This document shows positions 7,407-15,646 of a stretch of 42,982 bases of DNA, in pieces. The DNA is from Catenulispora pinisilvae (GTDB lineage: Bacteria > Actinomycetota > Actinomycetes > Streptomycetales > Catenulisporaceae): NCBI RefSeq assembly GCF_015356865.1, contig NZ_JAAFZA010000073.1:1-42982 (forward strand), read 5' to 3'. How positions within the stretch are numbered: position 1 is the stretch's first letter; every line of letters starts with the position of its first letter. Under the pieces are notes generated by a model. That model was given only the letters and a program-made list of their open reading frames with translations, did not search any database and was not told the DNA's origin. The translations under genes were made by a program, and so were the position numbers.

Positions 7407-8156
7407 ATGGACGAGATCAAACCGCCCCAGCGCGTGGCCAGCCTGGCATCGCAGCTGGTGGACAGCCTGCGAGCACTGATCGAGAGCGGCGAGTGGCCGG
7501 TCGGGACGCGCATCCCGCCCGAACAGGTCCTCGTCGAGCAGTTGGGCGTCGGCCGCTCCACCCTGCGCGAGGCGCTGGGGGCGCTGTCGCACCTGGGCCT
7601 GCTGGAAGCGCGGGTCGGCGACGGGACCTACGTGCGCGCCTCAAGCGAGCTCCAGTCGGTGATGGTGCGGCGGGCCAGCGCCGGACGACGGGCCGAAGTG
7701 CTCGAACTGCGGGCCGTCCTAGAGGAGTACGCCTCCGGGATCGCGGCGCTCCGGCGCAGCGAGGACGACGTCCGGCAGCTGCGGGAGCTCTCGGACTTCA
7801 TGGCGAAGGTGAGCACCCCCGAGGACATGGCCGCGCTGGCCGGAGCGGACGGCACCTTCCACCGCACCGTGGTCCAGGCCAGCCGGAACAGCCTGCTCAT
7901 CGAGGTCTACGACTACCTCGGCACCGCCCTGGCCTCGGCGCTCGGCGGCCTTCCGTGGTCCGACACCGCCGCCGCGGAGCACGCCGAGCAACACGGCCGC
8001 CTCGTCGACGCCATCGAGGCCCGCGACGAGGACGGAGCACGACGCGTCGCCGCGACGATCGTCGGCCTCACCCGGAACCACGCCGCCGAGCCCGAGCCCG
8101 AGCCCGGGCCTGGACACGGCGCCAAGCACGCAAGCCGGAAAGCCAAAGGCCAGTAG
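7407..8156 (+). CDS. GntR-family regulator, FCD (FadR) subfamily
   Basis: This 249-aa regulator has the winged helix in residues 7-75 (VASLASQLVDSLRALIESGEW, IPPEQVLVEQLGVGRSTLREALGALSHLGLLEARVGDGTYV). The FCD domain follows with ELRAVLEEYASGIAA, a DGTFHRTVVQASRN motif and EHAEQHGRLVDAIEARD. The FHR and late His positions fit the metal or carboxylate-binding site of FCD domains. The last 25 residues are an EPEPEPGPG low-complexity tail, and the stop codon sits in a 7-bp tandem repeat. The MFS gene follows after 28 bp, so this is probably its regulator, acting at the site at 7377-7389. Confidence 0.9.
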   Translation: MDEIKPPQRVASLASQLVDSLRALIESGEWPVGTRIPPEQVLVEQLGVGRSTLREALGALSHLGLLEARVGDGTYVRASSELQSVMVRRASAGRRAEVLELRAVLEEYASGIAALRRSEDDVRQLRELSDFMAKVSTPEDMAALAGADGTFHRTVVQASRNSLLIEVYDYLGTALASALGGLPWSDTAAAEHAEQHGRLVDAIEARDEDGARRVAATIVGLTRNHAAEPEPEPGPGHGAKHASRKAKGQ

Positions 8157-8170
8157 CCAGTAGCCAGTAA
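8150..8170. repeat. 7-bp tandem repeat over the GntR stop codon
   Basis: Three units, CCAGTAG, CCAGTAG and CCAGTAA, run in direct tandem. The first contains the TAG stop of the GntR gene (8154-8156). Confidence 0.9.
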
Positions 8171-8184
8171 GGGGAGGCAGAACA

Positions 8185-9468
8185 ATGGACACGGAACTCT
8201 CAACCACGACCGGGACATCCCCGGCCACTACTACCACCGCCACTACCACCACCGACCCCGACCACGCCGGACAGCACGACAGCCACGGTCCGGGCCATCC
8301 CGCCCGCCGCGCGGTGTCGCCGGCCCTGCTGATCGGCATCGTCCTCGTCGCGGGGAACCTGCGCACCCCGCTCACCGGCGTCGGTGCGCTGCTGCCGACG
8401 ATCCAGCACGGCAGCGGCCTGACCGAGGGCTGGAGCGGCCTGCTCACCACGCTGCCGCTGCTCACGTTCGCGGTGACCTCGCCCCTGGTGGCCCGCGCCT
8501 CGCACCGCTTCGGCACGGCGCGGCTGCTGGTCGCGGCCCTCGCCGCACTGATCGTCGGCACCGTCGTGCGGTCATTGCCCTCGCTGGCCTGCCTGTTCAT
8601 CGGCACCGTCATCCTGTCGGCGGCGATCGCGTTCGGGAACGTCGTCCTGCCGGCACTGATCCGACGAAGCGTGCCGCCACAACGGATCCACTCGATCAGC
8701 GCCCTGTATGTCACGGTCATGGGCCTGACCGCCGCGGTCTCCTCCGGCATCTCGCTGCCGCTGGCCCACGTCCTGCCGGGATCCTGGCGCACCTCGCTCG
8801 CCTGGGGCGTCGTGTTCACGATCGTGGCGCTCGCCGTGTGGCTGCCACGGATCCGGAATGACAAGCACGAAGCAACCGCCGGAGCGACCCGAAGCCCGAT
8901 CCCGTGGAAGTCCCGGGTGGCCTGGCAGGTCACGTTCTTCATGGGCCTGCAATCCCTGGGTTTCTACACGGCCGTCGCCTGGCTGCCGAGCATCCTGGCC
9001 CGCCACGGCCTGTCCGGCACGGCAGCGGGCTGGGTGCTGTTCTACTACCAACTCGTCGCCCTGATCGCCAGCAGCCTGCTGCCCTTCCTCACCCGCGGCC
9101 GCGCCGACCAGCGATGGATCGCGCTCGGCAGCTCCCTCATCGTCGCCTCCGGCTTCGCCCTCCTCGCCGCCGCACCGTCGGCCTACCTGGTGGCCTGCAC
9201 GCTGCTGGGCCTCGGCGGCGGCACCACCCTGGTACTCGCACTGACCTTCCAGAGCCAACGCGCCCGCAGCGCCGGAGACGCGGCGGCACTAGCGGGCATG
9301 GCACAGTCGATCGGCTACCTCATCGCCGCGACCGGCCCCCTACTGCTCGGCGTCCTCCACCACGGCGGCCAGGGCTGGACCCTGCCGCTCTCGCTGCTGG
9401 TGGTGGTGAGCGTCGTCATGGCCGGCGCCGGGTATGGGGCGGGGCGCGATCGGCTGGCGCACCACTGA
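8185..9468 (+). CDS. MFS transporter, CynX/NimT family
   Basis: This 427-aa membrane protein has about 12 hydrophobic segments. The first helix region VSPALLIGIVLVAGNLRTPLTGVGALLP is the hallmark of the CynX/NimT (cyanate/nitroimidazole-type) group of major facilitator transporters. The first 45 residues are hydrophilic, rich in Thr, Asp and His (STTTGTSPATTTTATTTT), and not part of the fold. A good ribosome site GGGGAGG lies before the ATG at 8185. It follows the GntR regulator as a two-gene unit. Known relatives move small anions or drugs, but the substrate here is unknown. The stop codon lies in a repeated 13-mer. Confidence 0.88.
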   Translation: MDTELSTTTGTSPATTTTATTTTDPDHAGQHDSHGPGHPARRAVSPALLIGIVLVAGNLRTPLTGVGALLPTIQHGSGLTEGWSGLLTTLPLLTFAVTSPLVARASHRFGTARLLVAALAALIVGTVVRSLPSLACLFIGTVILSAAIAFGNVVLPALIRRSVPPQRIHSISALYVTVMGLTAAVSSGISLPLAHVLPGSWRTSLAWGVVFTIVALAVWLPRIRNDKHEATAGATRSPIPWKSRVAWQVTFFMGLQSLGFYTAVAWLPSILARHGLSGTAAGWVLFYYQLVALIASSLLPFLTRGRADQRWIALGSSLIVASGFALLAAAPSAYLVACTLLGLGGGTTLVLALTFQSQRARSAGDAAALAGMAQSIGYLIAATGPLLLGVLHHGGQGWTLPLSLLVVVSVVMAGAGYGAGRDRLAHH

Positions 9469-9500
9469 GAGCAGCACCGCTGAGAGAGCACCACTGAGAG
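9459..9500. repeat. Three 13-bp repeats over the MFS stop codon
   Basis: Copies of GCACC(A/G)CTGAGAG lie at 9459-9471, 9474-9486 and 9488-9500. The first contains the TGA stop of the MFS gene (9466-9468); the others each carry a further CTGA. Confidence 0.85.
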
Positions 9501-9529
9501 CATTCTCACGCCGCGGTATCGCATTCACC

Positions 9530-9556
9530 CGCCCTGCCTGGATGCATCAGGCGGCG
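9530..9556 (+). terminator. Possible terminator hairpin after the MFS gene
   Basis: GCCTG at 9536-9540 pairs with CAGGC at 9548-9552 around a 7-base loop. The outer CGCC/GGCG arms (9530-9533, 9553-9556) extend it past a 2-base bulge. No U-tract follows. Confidence 0.35.
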
Positions 9557-9578
9557 GATACCAGGACACTGTTGGGTT

Positions 9579-11819
9579 GTGGCTAGGTCAAAGCGTTCGG
9601 GCGCGAGCTCCGGCTCCGGCTCGGGCTCGGGCTCCGGCGTCGAGAGAGTGAGCGGCCTCGGCGCGGCGTGGTACCGCTCGGTCAAGACGGCCTCGCGGTC
9701 CGGGATGCGGGTCGAGCGGGCGTTCAACGATCCCGCGGCCGCGCTGCGCTCCGGGCTCGGGGTGGCGATCGCGCTGTTCGGCGCGCTGGCCTGGCTTGGT
9801 CCGACCCACGCGGTGCTGCCCGCACTAGGCGCGCAGCTGACCGGCATGACGAACGTGCTGCCCGGATATCGGCGCGGACCCGGGCTGACCGTCGCGACCG
9901 CGCTCGGGCTGTTCGCCAGTGCGTTCGTGGGCAACGCGGTGGCCCCCTGGCCGGCACTGTTCGTCCTGGTGCTCGCGGTGTGGGCGTTCGGGGCCGCGAT
10001 GTTCTGGGCGTTGGGGACCGCGCAGGGGATCGCCGCGGCGATGACCGTGCCGGTGATGCTCACGATCGTGCGCGCGCCCCGCGATGTCGCCGACGCCGTG
10101 CAGTTCGCGCTGCTCATCGGGGCCGGCGGGGCCGTACAAGTCGCGCTGGCGCTGGCCTGGCCGGACCGTTCCTGGAACGCGCAGCGGGCCGCGCTGGCCG
10201 ACGCGTGCGCCTCGGTGGCCGACTACGCGCGCCGGCTCAGCCGCGGCCGGGACGCGGTCTTCGACCCGAACGCGCTGGCCCAGGCGCGGGCCGCCGCCAC
10301 GCTCACCCCGCGCCAGGCGCGGCGCCGGCCGTCGGAGCTGTCGGGCATCCGGGTCCTGATGGACGAGGTGCGGGCCGTCCTGCTCGCACTCGCCGACGCC
10401 GGCAAGGCGATGCCCGACGCCGAACGCGCACAGGTCCGGGACCTGCTCGACGCCGCGGCCGGCGTCCTGGACACCGCGGCCCGCTCCATCCGCACCGGGG
10501 CCGTCGTGCCGCCGTCGACCGCGCTGCTCACGGCGATGGAGCAGGCGGCGCGCAACAGCTTGGTCGGGGAGTCGGCCGGGGACGCCGCCGAGAAGCTGAT
10601 CGACCTGCTCAGTCAGGTTGACGCGGTCCTGCGGGAGACCGAGGAAAGCGAGGATGCGGAGCGGGAAGGGCAAGCAACAAACAACAACCGCAACCGCTCC
10701 GGCATCCTCCACCGCCCAGACCTCCGCCAGCGCCTGGCCCAAGCCCGCCGCACCGTCCGGCACGAACTCCGCCGCGACTCCCCGATCCTGCGTCACGCGC
10801 TGCGGGTAGCCGTGGTGGTCGCGGTGACCGACGGAATCAGCAAGCTGCTGAACGTGCAGCACGGCTACTGGGCCGCGCTGACCGTCATGATGGTCATGCG
10901 GCCGGACTTCTCCCAGACCTTCAGCCGCGGCGTGGCCCGCTTCGCCGGCACCCTGGTCGGCGTCGCCCTGGCCTCCACCGTCGTACTGCTCTCCCACCCC
11001 GACCCGTGGGTGGCCGCGGCGCTGGCCGCCGCCTGCACCGGCGCGCTCTACCTGGTGATGCAGTCCGGCTACCTGGTCGCCAGCACCCTGATCACCGCCT
11101 ACATCGTCTTCCTGCTCTCCATGGACGGACTCGCCCTGGCCAGCACCGTGCGCGAGCGCGTCGCGCTGACGCTGCTCGGCGGGCTGATCATCTTCAGCTC
11201 CTACGCGCTGTGGCCGTCCTGGCAGACCGTCACCCTCGCCGGCCGCCTGGCCGACCTGATCGAGGCCACCGGCAGGTACGCCGCGTCCACGATCGAGGCG
11301 GTCGCCGAGCCGGGACCGGCACGCCGCAGACGGGCCCGCGAAGCGCTGCTGGACTCGCGCGACGCCTACCTGGCGCTGGAGTCGGCGGCACTGGCGGCCG
11401 CGCAGGAACCGGTCCGCGACCGCGGGCCCAGCCGCGAAGGCCTCACCCGCGCCCACCGCGCCCTGGCCCGCCTGTTCGAGGCAGCCGTCATCGTGCAGGC
11501 GCACCAACCGCCCGGCGACGAACCACCCCGGCCCGCCGGCTCGGTATTCGCCCACACGCTGCGCGACGCGCTCCTGGCCACCGCCACGCAGGTCCGTCAC
11601 GGCCAGACGGTCACCACGACGGACTTCGACGGCGCGGCGGCGACGTGGAAGGGCGCGAACGACGGCACGTCGGCGGCGATTCTGCGGGACGCTTCACGCC
11701 TGGCCGCCGAGGCCACCCGGCTACAGGAGTTGTTGACCGCGCTCGACACGGCGCCTCCGGCTGCCACTACTCCCCCGGCTCAGAATCGGGCGACCCAGCA
11801 CGAGCCGCCAATGCCATAG
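9579..11819 (+). CDS. FUSC-family (aromatic acid exporter-like) membrane protein
   Basis: This 746-aa protein has two membrane bundles: about four to six helices in residues 45-200 and a second set around 400-560. A soluble helical stretch separates them and a soluble C-terminal domain follows. The second bundle, starting HALRVAVVVAVTDGISKLLNVQHGYWAALTVMMVMRPDFSQTFSR, is typical of the fusaric acid resistance/YccS FUSC domain. It probably exports aromatic acids or lipids; the substrate is unknown. The start GTG at 9579 lacks a clear ribosome site. A Ser/Gly repeat (SGSGSGSGSG) near residue 10 looks like a tandem-repeat addition. The LmeA-like gene follows after 8 bp, so they are probably co-translated. 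Confidence 0.85.
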   Translation: MARSKRSGASSGSGSGSGSGVERVSGLGAAWYRSVKTASRSGMRVERAFNDPAAALRSGLGVAIALFGALAWLGPTHAVLPALGAQLTGMTNVLPGYRRGPGLTVATALGLFASAFVGNAVAPWPALFVLVLAVWAFGAAMFWALGTAQGIAAAMTVPVMLTIVRAPRDVADAVQFALLIGAGGAVQVALALAWPDRSWNAQRAALADACASVADYARRLSRGRDAVFDPNALAQARAAATLTPRQARRRPSELSGIRVLMDEVRAVLLALADAGKAMPDAERAQVRDLLDAAAGVLDTAARSIRTGAVVPPSTALLTAMEQAARNSLVGESAGDAAEKLIDLLSQVDAVLRETEESEDAEREGQATNNNRNRSGILHRPDLRQRLAQARRTVRHELRRDSPILRHALRVAVVVAVTDGISKLLNVQHGYWAALTVMMVMRPDFSQTFSRGVARFAGTLVGVALASTVVLLSHPDPWVAAALAAACTGALYLVMQSGYLVASTLITAYIVFLLSMDGLALASTVRERVALTLLGGLIIFSSYALWPSWQTVTLAGRLADLIEATGRYAASTIEAVAEPGPARRRRAREALLDSRDAYLALESAALAAAQEPVRDRGPSREGLTRAHRALARLFEAAVIVQAHQPPGDEPPRPAGSVFAHTLRDALLATATQVRHGQTVTTTDFDGAAATWKGANDGTSAAILRDASRLAAEATRLQELLTALDTAPPAATTPPAQNRATQHEPPMP

Positions 11820-11827
11820 TTGGCGCC

Positions 11828-12565
11828 ATGCTGACCCGGCTACGCCGTCGCTCGTCCGTCATCGCCATCGCGGTCACCGTAGTGCTGGTGCTGGTCGCGG
11901 TCGGCGTCGGCAACGTCGTGATCAAGCACGTCGCCGAGGGGCGGATAGCGCGCTTGGCGGGCTGTCAGTTGAGCGCCGGCGGGCCCGTCGGCGACTCGCT
12001 GCCCGGGACGTTCGCCGGGCTCGGGGCGGTGTTCGGCGACGTGGGCGACGTGCACGTCTGGGCCGACGGCGTCCAGCGCGACGGCGTCACGGCGCACGTC
12101 GACGCGGTCCTGCACGACGTCACCACGGGCGGGTCGACCAGCGGCGGCACGGCCGTCGCCTCCGCCCCCTACAGCGCCATGACGCAGCAGCTGGTGCAGA
12201 TGTCCGGGCTGACCGATCCGTCGATGGCGCCCGACGGCGCCGGGCTGGTCATCACCGGCAGCCGGTCCGGGATCCCGGTCACCGTCCACACCTCGATCAG
12301 CAGCAGCGCGGACGGGTTCACCATCACGCCCACGACGGTCGTGGTCTTCGGCAAGGAGATGTCGGTGGCGTCGCTACGGTCGCTGCTGTTGGTCAAGGAC
12401 CTGGCCCGGCAGCTGGACCCGAAGGTGTTCGCGCTGCCCGGCCTGCCCGACGGCGCGGCCCTCACGGCGGTGCGGCCCGGCCCGTCCGGGCTGAGTCTGG
12501 ACTTCTCGATCCCGAAGAGGGGCGCGAGCAAAGCCGAGACCACGTGCCACGCGGCGGCCGGATAA
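11828..12565 (+). CDS. LmeA-like (DUF2993) phospholipid-binding protein
   Basis: This 245-aa protein has an N-terminal membrane anchor or signal (SSVIAIAVTVVLVLVAVGVGNVV), then an exported domain starting AEGRIARLAGCQLSAGG. The SLPGTFAGLGAVFGDVGDVHVWADGV and FALPGLPDGAALTAV stretches fit the DUF2993 family. Its known member LmeA takes part in lipomannan growth in mycobacteria, binding phospholipid. The role here is inferred only by family. It starts 8 bp after the FUSC stop without a good ribosome site of its own, so coupling with the transporter is likely. The 3' end faces the P450 gene and a 7-bp repeat array. Confidence 0.8.
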   Translation: MLTRLRRRSSVIAIAVTVVLVLVAVGVGNVVIKHVAEGRIARLAGCQLSAGGPVGDSLPGTFAGLGAVFGDVGDVHVWADGVQRDGVTAHVDAVLHDVTTGGSTSGGTAVASAPYSAMTQQLVQMSGLTDPSMAPDGAGLVITGSRSGIPVTVHTSISSSADGFTITPTTVVVFGKEMSVASLRSLLLVKDLARQLDPKVFALPGLPDGAALTAVRPGPSGLSLDFSIPKRGASKAETTCHAAAG

Positions 12566-12584
12566 GCGGAAATCCGGTAACCGC

Positions 12585-12619
12585 TAGCCGATAGCCGATA
12601 GCCGATTGCCTCTAGCCTC
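12585..12619. repeat. 7-bp repeat array over the P450 stop codon
   Basis: Three perfect TAGCCGA units (12585-12605) continue as TTGCCTC and TAGCCTC. The stop of the convergent P450 gene (12612-12614 on the minus strand) lies within the last units. Confidence 0.8.
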
Positions 12620-13940
12620 CGATCGTCGGCAGGGCGGGCAGCACCTTCCCAACCCTGACCGGAAGCGCGGCGAGCGCCCGCTGCCGGTGACCCGACCGCC
12701 AGACCAGCTCTTCCGGGGCCGCCGCCAAAGACAGCTCGGGCAGCCTGTTCAACAACGTCCACAGCGCAATGCGCACCTCAAGCCGGGCAAGGGGCGCACC
12801 CAAGCAGTAGTGCACGCCGTGGCCGAACGTGACGTGCCCGGCGCCCGGAGCGGCGCCCGAGTCCGCAGCAACCGGCAAGTCCCGATTCGCCGAACTGACC
12901 GACAGCAACACGGTGTCCCCGGCCGGAATCACGACACCGTCGTCAAGCGCGACGTCCTCGGTCGGGAAGCGGCGGATCGCAGTCGTCCCAGGCTGGTCCC
13001 GCCGCAGCACCTCCTCAACCAGCGCGGTCATGCCCGGCGTGTGCGGATCCGGCTCCGCGCGCACCGCGTCCGCGGCGGCCGGGTCCGCGAGCAGCCGGGC
13101 GGCCGCCGCGCTGATCACGTGCACCGAGTTCTCGTAGCCCGCGAACAGGATCAGGAACGCCAGCGAGAGCAGTTCCTCCTCGGACAGCCGGTCGGCCCCG
13201 TCCCGGGCCGCGATCATCGCCGAGAGCAGGTCGTCGGCGGGGGCGTCCCGCTTGGCCGCGAGCAACCCGACGAGGAGCCCGATGATGCCGCGGAGCGTTC
13301 CGGCCATCGCCGTCGGCGGGTACTCGCCCGGGGCGAGGAGTACCTGGGTGTGCCCGCGCAGTGTCGCGCCCTGCTCTTCGGGCACGCCGAGCAGGTCGCA
13401 GATCACTGCGATGGGCAGCGGTGCGGCGTAGGCGGCGACGAGGTCCGCCGTGCCGGGGTCGGTGCCGGGGTCGGTGCCGGGGTCGGAGTCGGAGTCGGAG
13501 TCGGAGTCGGTGGCGGCCGCCTCAGGATCCTGATCCTTTGAGCCCTCGCCCGCCAACGCGTCGACCAGCGCATCCGCCCGCGCCTGGATCCGCCCGCGAA
13601 GCCCCTCCACCCGCCGCGCGGTGAACGCCGACGACACCAGGCGCCGCAACCGCGCATGGTCCTCGCCGTCCAGGTTCAGCAGGTTCGCCTCCAGCGCGGG
13701 CGGCAGGCCGAAGCCCTCGTACCCGGCCAGCGAGGCCTTCTTGTTCAGGGCCAGCCGCGGGTCGGCGAGCAGGTTCTTCACGTCGTCGTAGCGGCTGACG
13801 ACCCAGATCCGCTCGCCGCCCGCGAGCCGCGTGCAGTGCACACCACCGGGTTCGGCGTGCAGCCGTGCGGCCACCGCCTCGTGGTCGGCGCCCAGAACGG
13901 GGTTGAGCGCCCGGGCGATGTCCGCGTCTTTGACAGTCAC
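12612..13940 (-). CDS. Cytochrome P450
   Basis: This 442-aa monooxygenase shows the bacterial class I P450 pattern. The I-helix reads FAGYENSVHVIS, where the usual (A/G)GxxT has Asn-Ser after the acid. The ExxR motif is VEEVLRR, and the heme loop is FGHGVHYCLGAPLAR with the Cys ligand. It would hydroxylate a small molecule with help from ferredoxin and reductase, not encoded here. Around residues 145-165 a low-complexity insert (SDSDSDSDPGTDPGTDPGT) comes from DNA tandem repeats; related P450s usually have a short loop there. The start is GTG. It is divergent from the DUF1707 gene. No biosynthetic core enzyme is near, so the substrate is open. Confidence 0.92.
   Translation of the reverse strand: MTVKDADIARALNPVLGADHEAVAARLHAEPGGVHCTRLAGGERIWVVSRYDDVKNLLADPRLALNKKASLAGYEGFGLPPALEANLLNLDGEDHARLRRLVSSAFTARRVEGLRGRIQARADALVDALAGEGSKDQDPEAAATDSDSDSDSDPGTDPGTDPGTADLVAAYAAPLPIAVICDLLGVPEEQGATLRGHTQVLLAPGEYPPTAMAGTLRGIIGLLVGLLAAKRDAPADDLLSAMIAARDGADRLSEEELLSLAFLILFAGYENSVHVISAAAARLLADPAAADAVRAEPDPHTPGMTALVEEVLRRDQPGTTAIRRFPTEDVALDDGVVIPAGDTVLLSVSSANRDLPVAADSGAAPGAGHVTFGHGVHYCLGAPLARLEVRIALWTLLNRLPELSLAAAPEELVWRSGHRQRALAALPVRVGKVLPALPTIGG
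13451..13510. repeat. 12-bp and 6-bp in-frame tandem repeats inside the P450 gene
   Basis: Three units of TGCCGGGGTCGG (13451-13486) pass directly into four units of AGTCGG (13487-13510). They encode the PGTDPGTDPGT and SDSDSD stretch on the minus strand without breaking frame. Confidence 0.9.
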
Positions 13941-14028
13941 CCGACCAGCCTAGTAGATCATCGAACCCTGATTCCCTGACTCCCGGTCCATGTTGCACAG
14001 TGCCGTACGGACTGGCCAGGCTGGCCCT

Positions 14029-14637
14029 ATGAACGACGAACAATCATCACACGATGCCCTGGAGCGGGTGCCCGCCGCGGACGTCTTGGTCTCGCACGCC
14101 GACCGGGACGAGGTCGTGGAGATCATCCGCGACGCGGCAGCCGAGGGCCGGCTGACCCCCGAAGAGCTCGACCACCGGGTGGAGGCGGCGCTGGTCGCGC
14201 GGACCCTGCGCGACTTGGCCGCGCTGACCAGGGATCTGCCGGAGCAGCCGCGGCGCGCGGAGCTGGCGGTCCCGGCCAAGGACGTGGTGAGAATCGAGAA
14301 GCGCATCGGCAGGGTCGAGTGGAACGGGACCTGGGTGGTCCCGCGCCGGATGGAGATCAAGCTGACGGTCGGCAACGCCAAGCTCGACTTCACCGACGCC
14401 GCGTATGCCCACGACCGGCTGGTGATCGACGTCGACCTCGGCATCGGCGGTGATCTGCTGCTGATCACCCGGCCCGGCATCGTGGTGACGGCCGACGACG
14501 TGATCGTCCGGATGGGCGAGTTGAAGGTCCGCCCGCCGCAGCAGGACCCGAACCACCCGGTGGAGCTGCGGATCGAGGTGACCGGCCGGTTGCGCGGCGG
14601 CGACCTCGTCGTGCGCTACCCCCGCAAATTGCGCTGA
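14029..14637 (+). CDS. DUF1707 domain protein
   Basis: This 202-aa protein carries the DUF1707 domain near its start: LVSHADRDEVVEIIRDAAAEGRLTPEELDHRVEAALVARTLRDLAALTRDL. This small helical unit is common in actinomycetes and resembles SHOCT domains that mediate oligomer formation. The remainder (residues 80-200) is beta-rich, with short repeats such as GELKVRPP and LRIEVTGRLRGGDLVVRYP that may form a solenoid or membrane-facing sheet. No membrane helix is seen. The ATG at 14029 is chosen because the upstream extension is not family-like. The molecular role is unknown. It is divergent from the P450. Confidence 0.85.
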   Translation: MNDEQSSHDALERVPAADVLVSHADRDEVVEIIRDAAAEGRLTPEELDHRVEAALVARTLRDLAALTRDLPEQPRRAELAVPAKDVVRIEKRIGRVEWNGTWVVPRRMEIKLTVGNAKLDFTDAAYAHDRLVIDVDLGIGGDLLLITRPGIVVTADDVIVRMGELKVRPPQQDPNHPVELRIEVTGRLRGGDLVVRYPRKLR

Positions 14638-14699
14638 CGGCGCGCCGGATTCGCGGCGCCGCCCGTTCGGCAATGGCCACCCGACAGCGGCCGTCCGAC

Positions 14700-14727
14700 T
14701 TGACGCATACCCATAAGGGAATATGAT
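14700..14727 (+). promoter_or_regulatory. Promoter of the ArsR-SRPBCC-reductase operon (leaderless)
   Basis: TTGACG (14700-14705) and TATGAT (14722-14727) are 16 bp apart, close to the actinobacterial main sigma consensus. Transcription would begin about seven bases after the -10, on or next to the ATG at 14735, so the first gene would have a leaderless message. Confidence 0.55.
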
Positions 14728-14734
14728 CGTGCCC

Positions 14735-15076
14735 ATGGCACGAGCAGCGACGACGTCGGACGTCTTCAACGCCATCGCCGAGCCGCAGCGCCGGGACATA
14801 TTGGTCCTGCTGCGGACCGGTGAGCGGCCGGTGACCGAGTTGGCCAGGGAGCTGGGGATGACCCAGCCCGGCGCTTCCAAACACCTGCGGGTGCTCCGGG
14901 AGGTCGGGCTGGTGCGGGACCGCAAGGCGGGCAAGCAACGCCTCTACGGCCTCGACGCCCGCGGGCTGCGGCCGGTCCACGAGTGGGCCGGCGGGTTCGA
15001 GCAGTTCTGGAACGAGAGCTTCGACCGGCTGGACGCATACGTGCAGGAGCTCAAGCAAGCACGGCAGGAGGAGTAG
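14735..15076 (+). CDS. ArsR-type winged-helix repressor
   Basis: This 113-aa protein is one winged-helix domain: VFNAIAEPQRRDILVLLRTGERPVTELARELGMTQPGASKHLRVLREVGLVRDRKAGKQRLYGLD, then a helix with WNESFDRLDAYVQEL. It belongs to the SdpR/ArsR group usually paired with an SRPBCC gene, as here, and no metal-binding Cys cluster is seen. The start was decided by the promoter: the -10 TATGAT at 14722-14727 places the transcript start near ATG 14735. The ATG at 14723 would lie within the -10. It heads a three-gene operon with 3 bp to the next gene. Confidence 0.88.
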   Translation: MARAATTSDVFNAIAEPQRRDILVLLRTGERPVTELARELGMTQPGASKHLRVLREVGLVRDRKAGKQRLYGLDARGLRPVHEWAGGFEQFWNESFDRLDAYVQELKQARQEE

Positions 15077-15079
15077 CTG

Positions 15080-15646
15080 ATGAGCGCGACGGGACGAGGA
15101 ACGCCGGCGCAGTCTGCCGCGACGGGGCCGCAAACCCCGGCGTCGTCCGCGACGGCCGACCGCGAGATCGTGATCTCCCGGGTCATCAGCGCCCCACGAG
15201 AGCTGGTCTTCGAGGCGTTCACCCAGGTGCGACACCTGTCCCGGTGGTGGGGACCGGACGGATTCACCACCACCACGCGGACCTTCGAGTTCCGCGTCGG
15301 CGGGGCGTGGGACTTCGTGATGCACGGACCGGACGGGACGGACTACCAGGAGTGGATCTCCTGGACCGAGATCGCCGCACCGGAGCGGATCGCGCTGCGG
15401 CACGGCGAGTCCCGGGACGACCCGAACGCCTTCGAGTCCGTCCTCACCTTCGCCTCCGACGGCGCGGCCACCCGGATCGAGATGCAGACGCTGTTCCCCA
15501 CCAAGGAACTGCGCGACGAGGCCGTGGAGAAGTACCACGCCGTCGAAGGCGGCCGGCAGACCCTGGACAACCTGGCCGAATACATCGCCGAGATCGTTCG
15601 CGAAGAGCGCAAGGAACACAAGGAACACAAGGAAGGTGGGAACTGA
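15080..15646 (+). CDS. SRPBCC-domain protein (AHSA1-like)
   Basis: This 188-aa protein has an SRPBCC/AHSA1 lipid- or ligand-binding fold from residue 28: EIVISRVISAPRELVFEAFTQVRHLSRWWGPDGFTTTTRTFEFRVGG, a middle YQEWISWTEI, and the C-terminal helix FPTKELRDEAVEKYHAVEGGRQTLDNLAEYI. The first 27 residues are disordered. A KEHKEH repeat near the end comes from a 9-bp DNA repeat. GGAGGAG within the end of the ArsR gene is its ribosome site. Paired ArsR-SRPBCC genes are widespread; the ligand is unknown. Its stop overlaps the next ATG. Confidence 0.87.
   Translation: MSATGRGTPAQSAATGPQTPASSATADREIVISRVISAPRELVFEAFTQVRHLSRWWGPDGFTTTTRTFEFRVGGAWDFVMHGPDGTDYQEWISWTEIAAPERIALRHGESRDDPNAFESVLTFASDGAATRIEMQTLFPTKELRDEAVEKYHAVEGGRQTLDNLAEYIAEIVREERKEHKEHKEGGN

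Noticed and set aside
9825..11600. Long minus-strand frame opposite the FUSC gene
   Set aside because: It is the antisense shadow of a well-supported membrane protein gene; its translation is Gly/Arg/Gln-rich and shows no domain.
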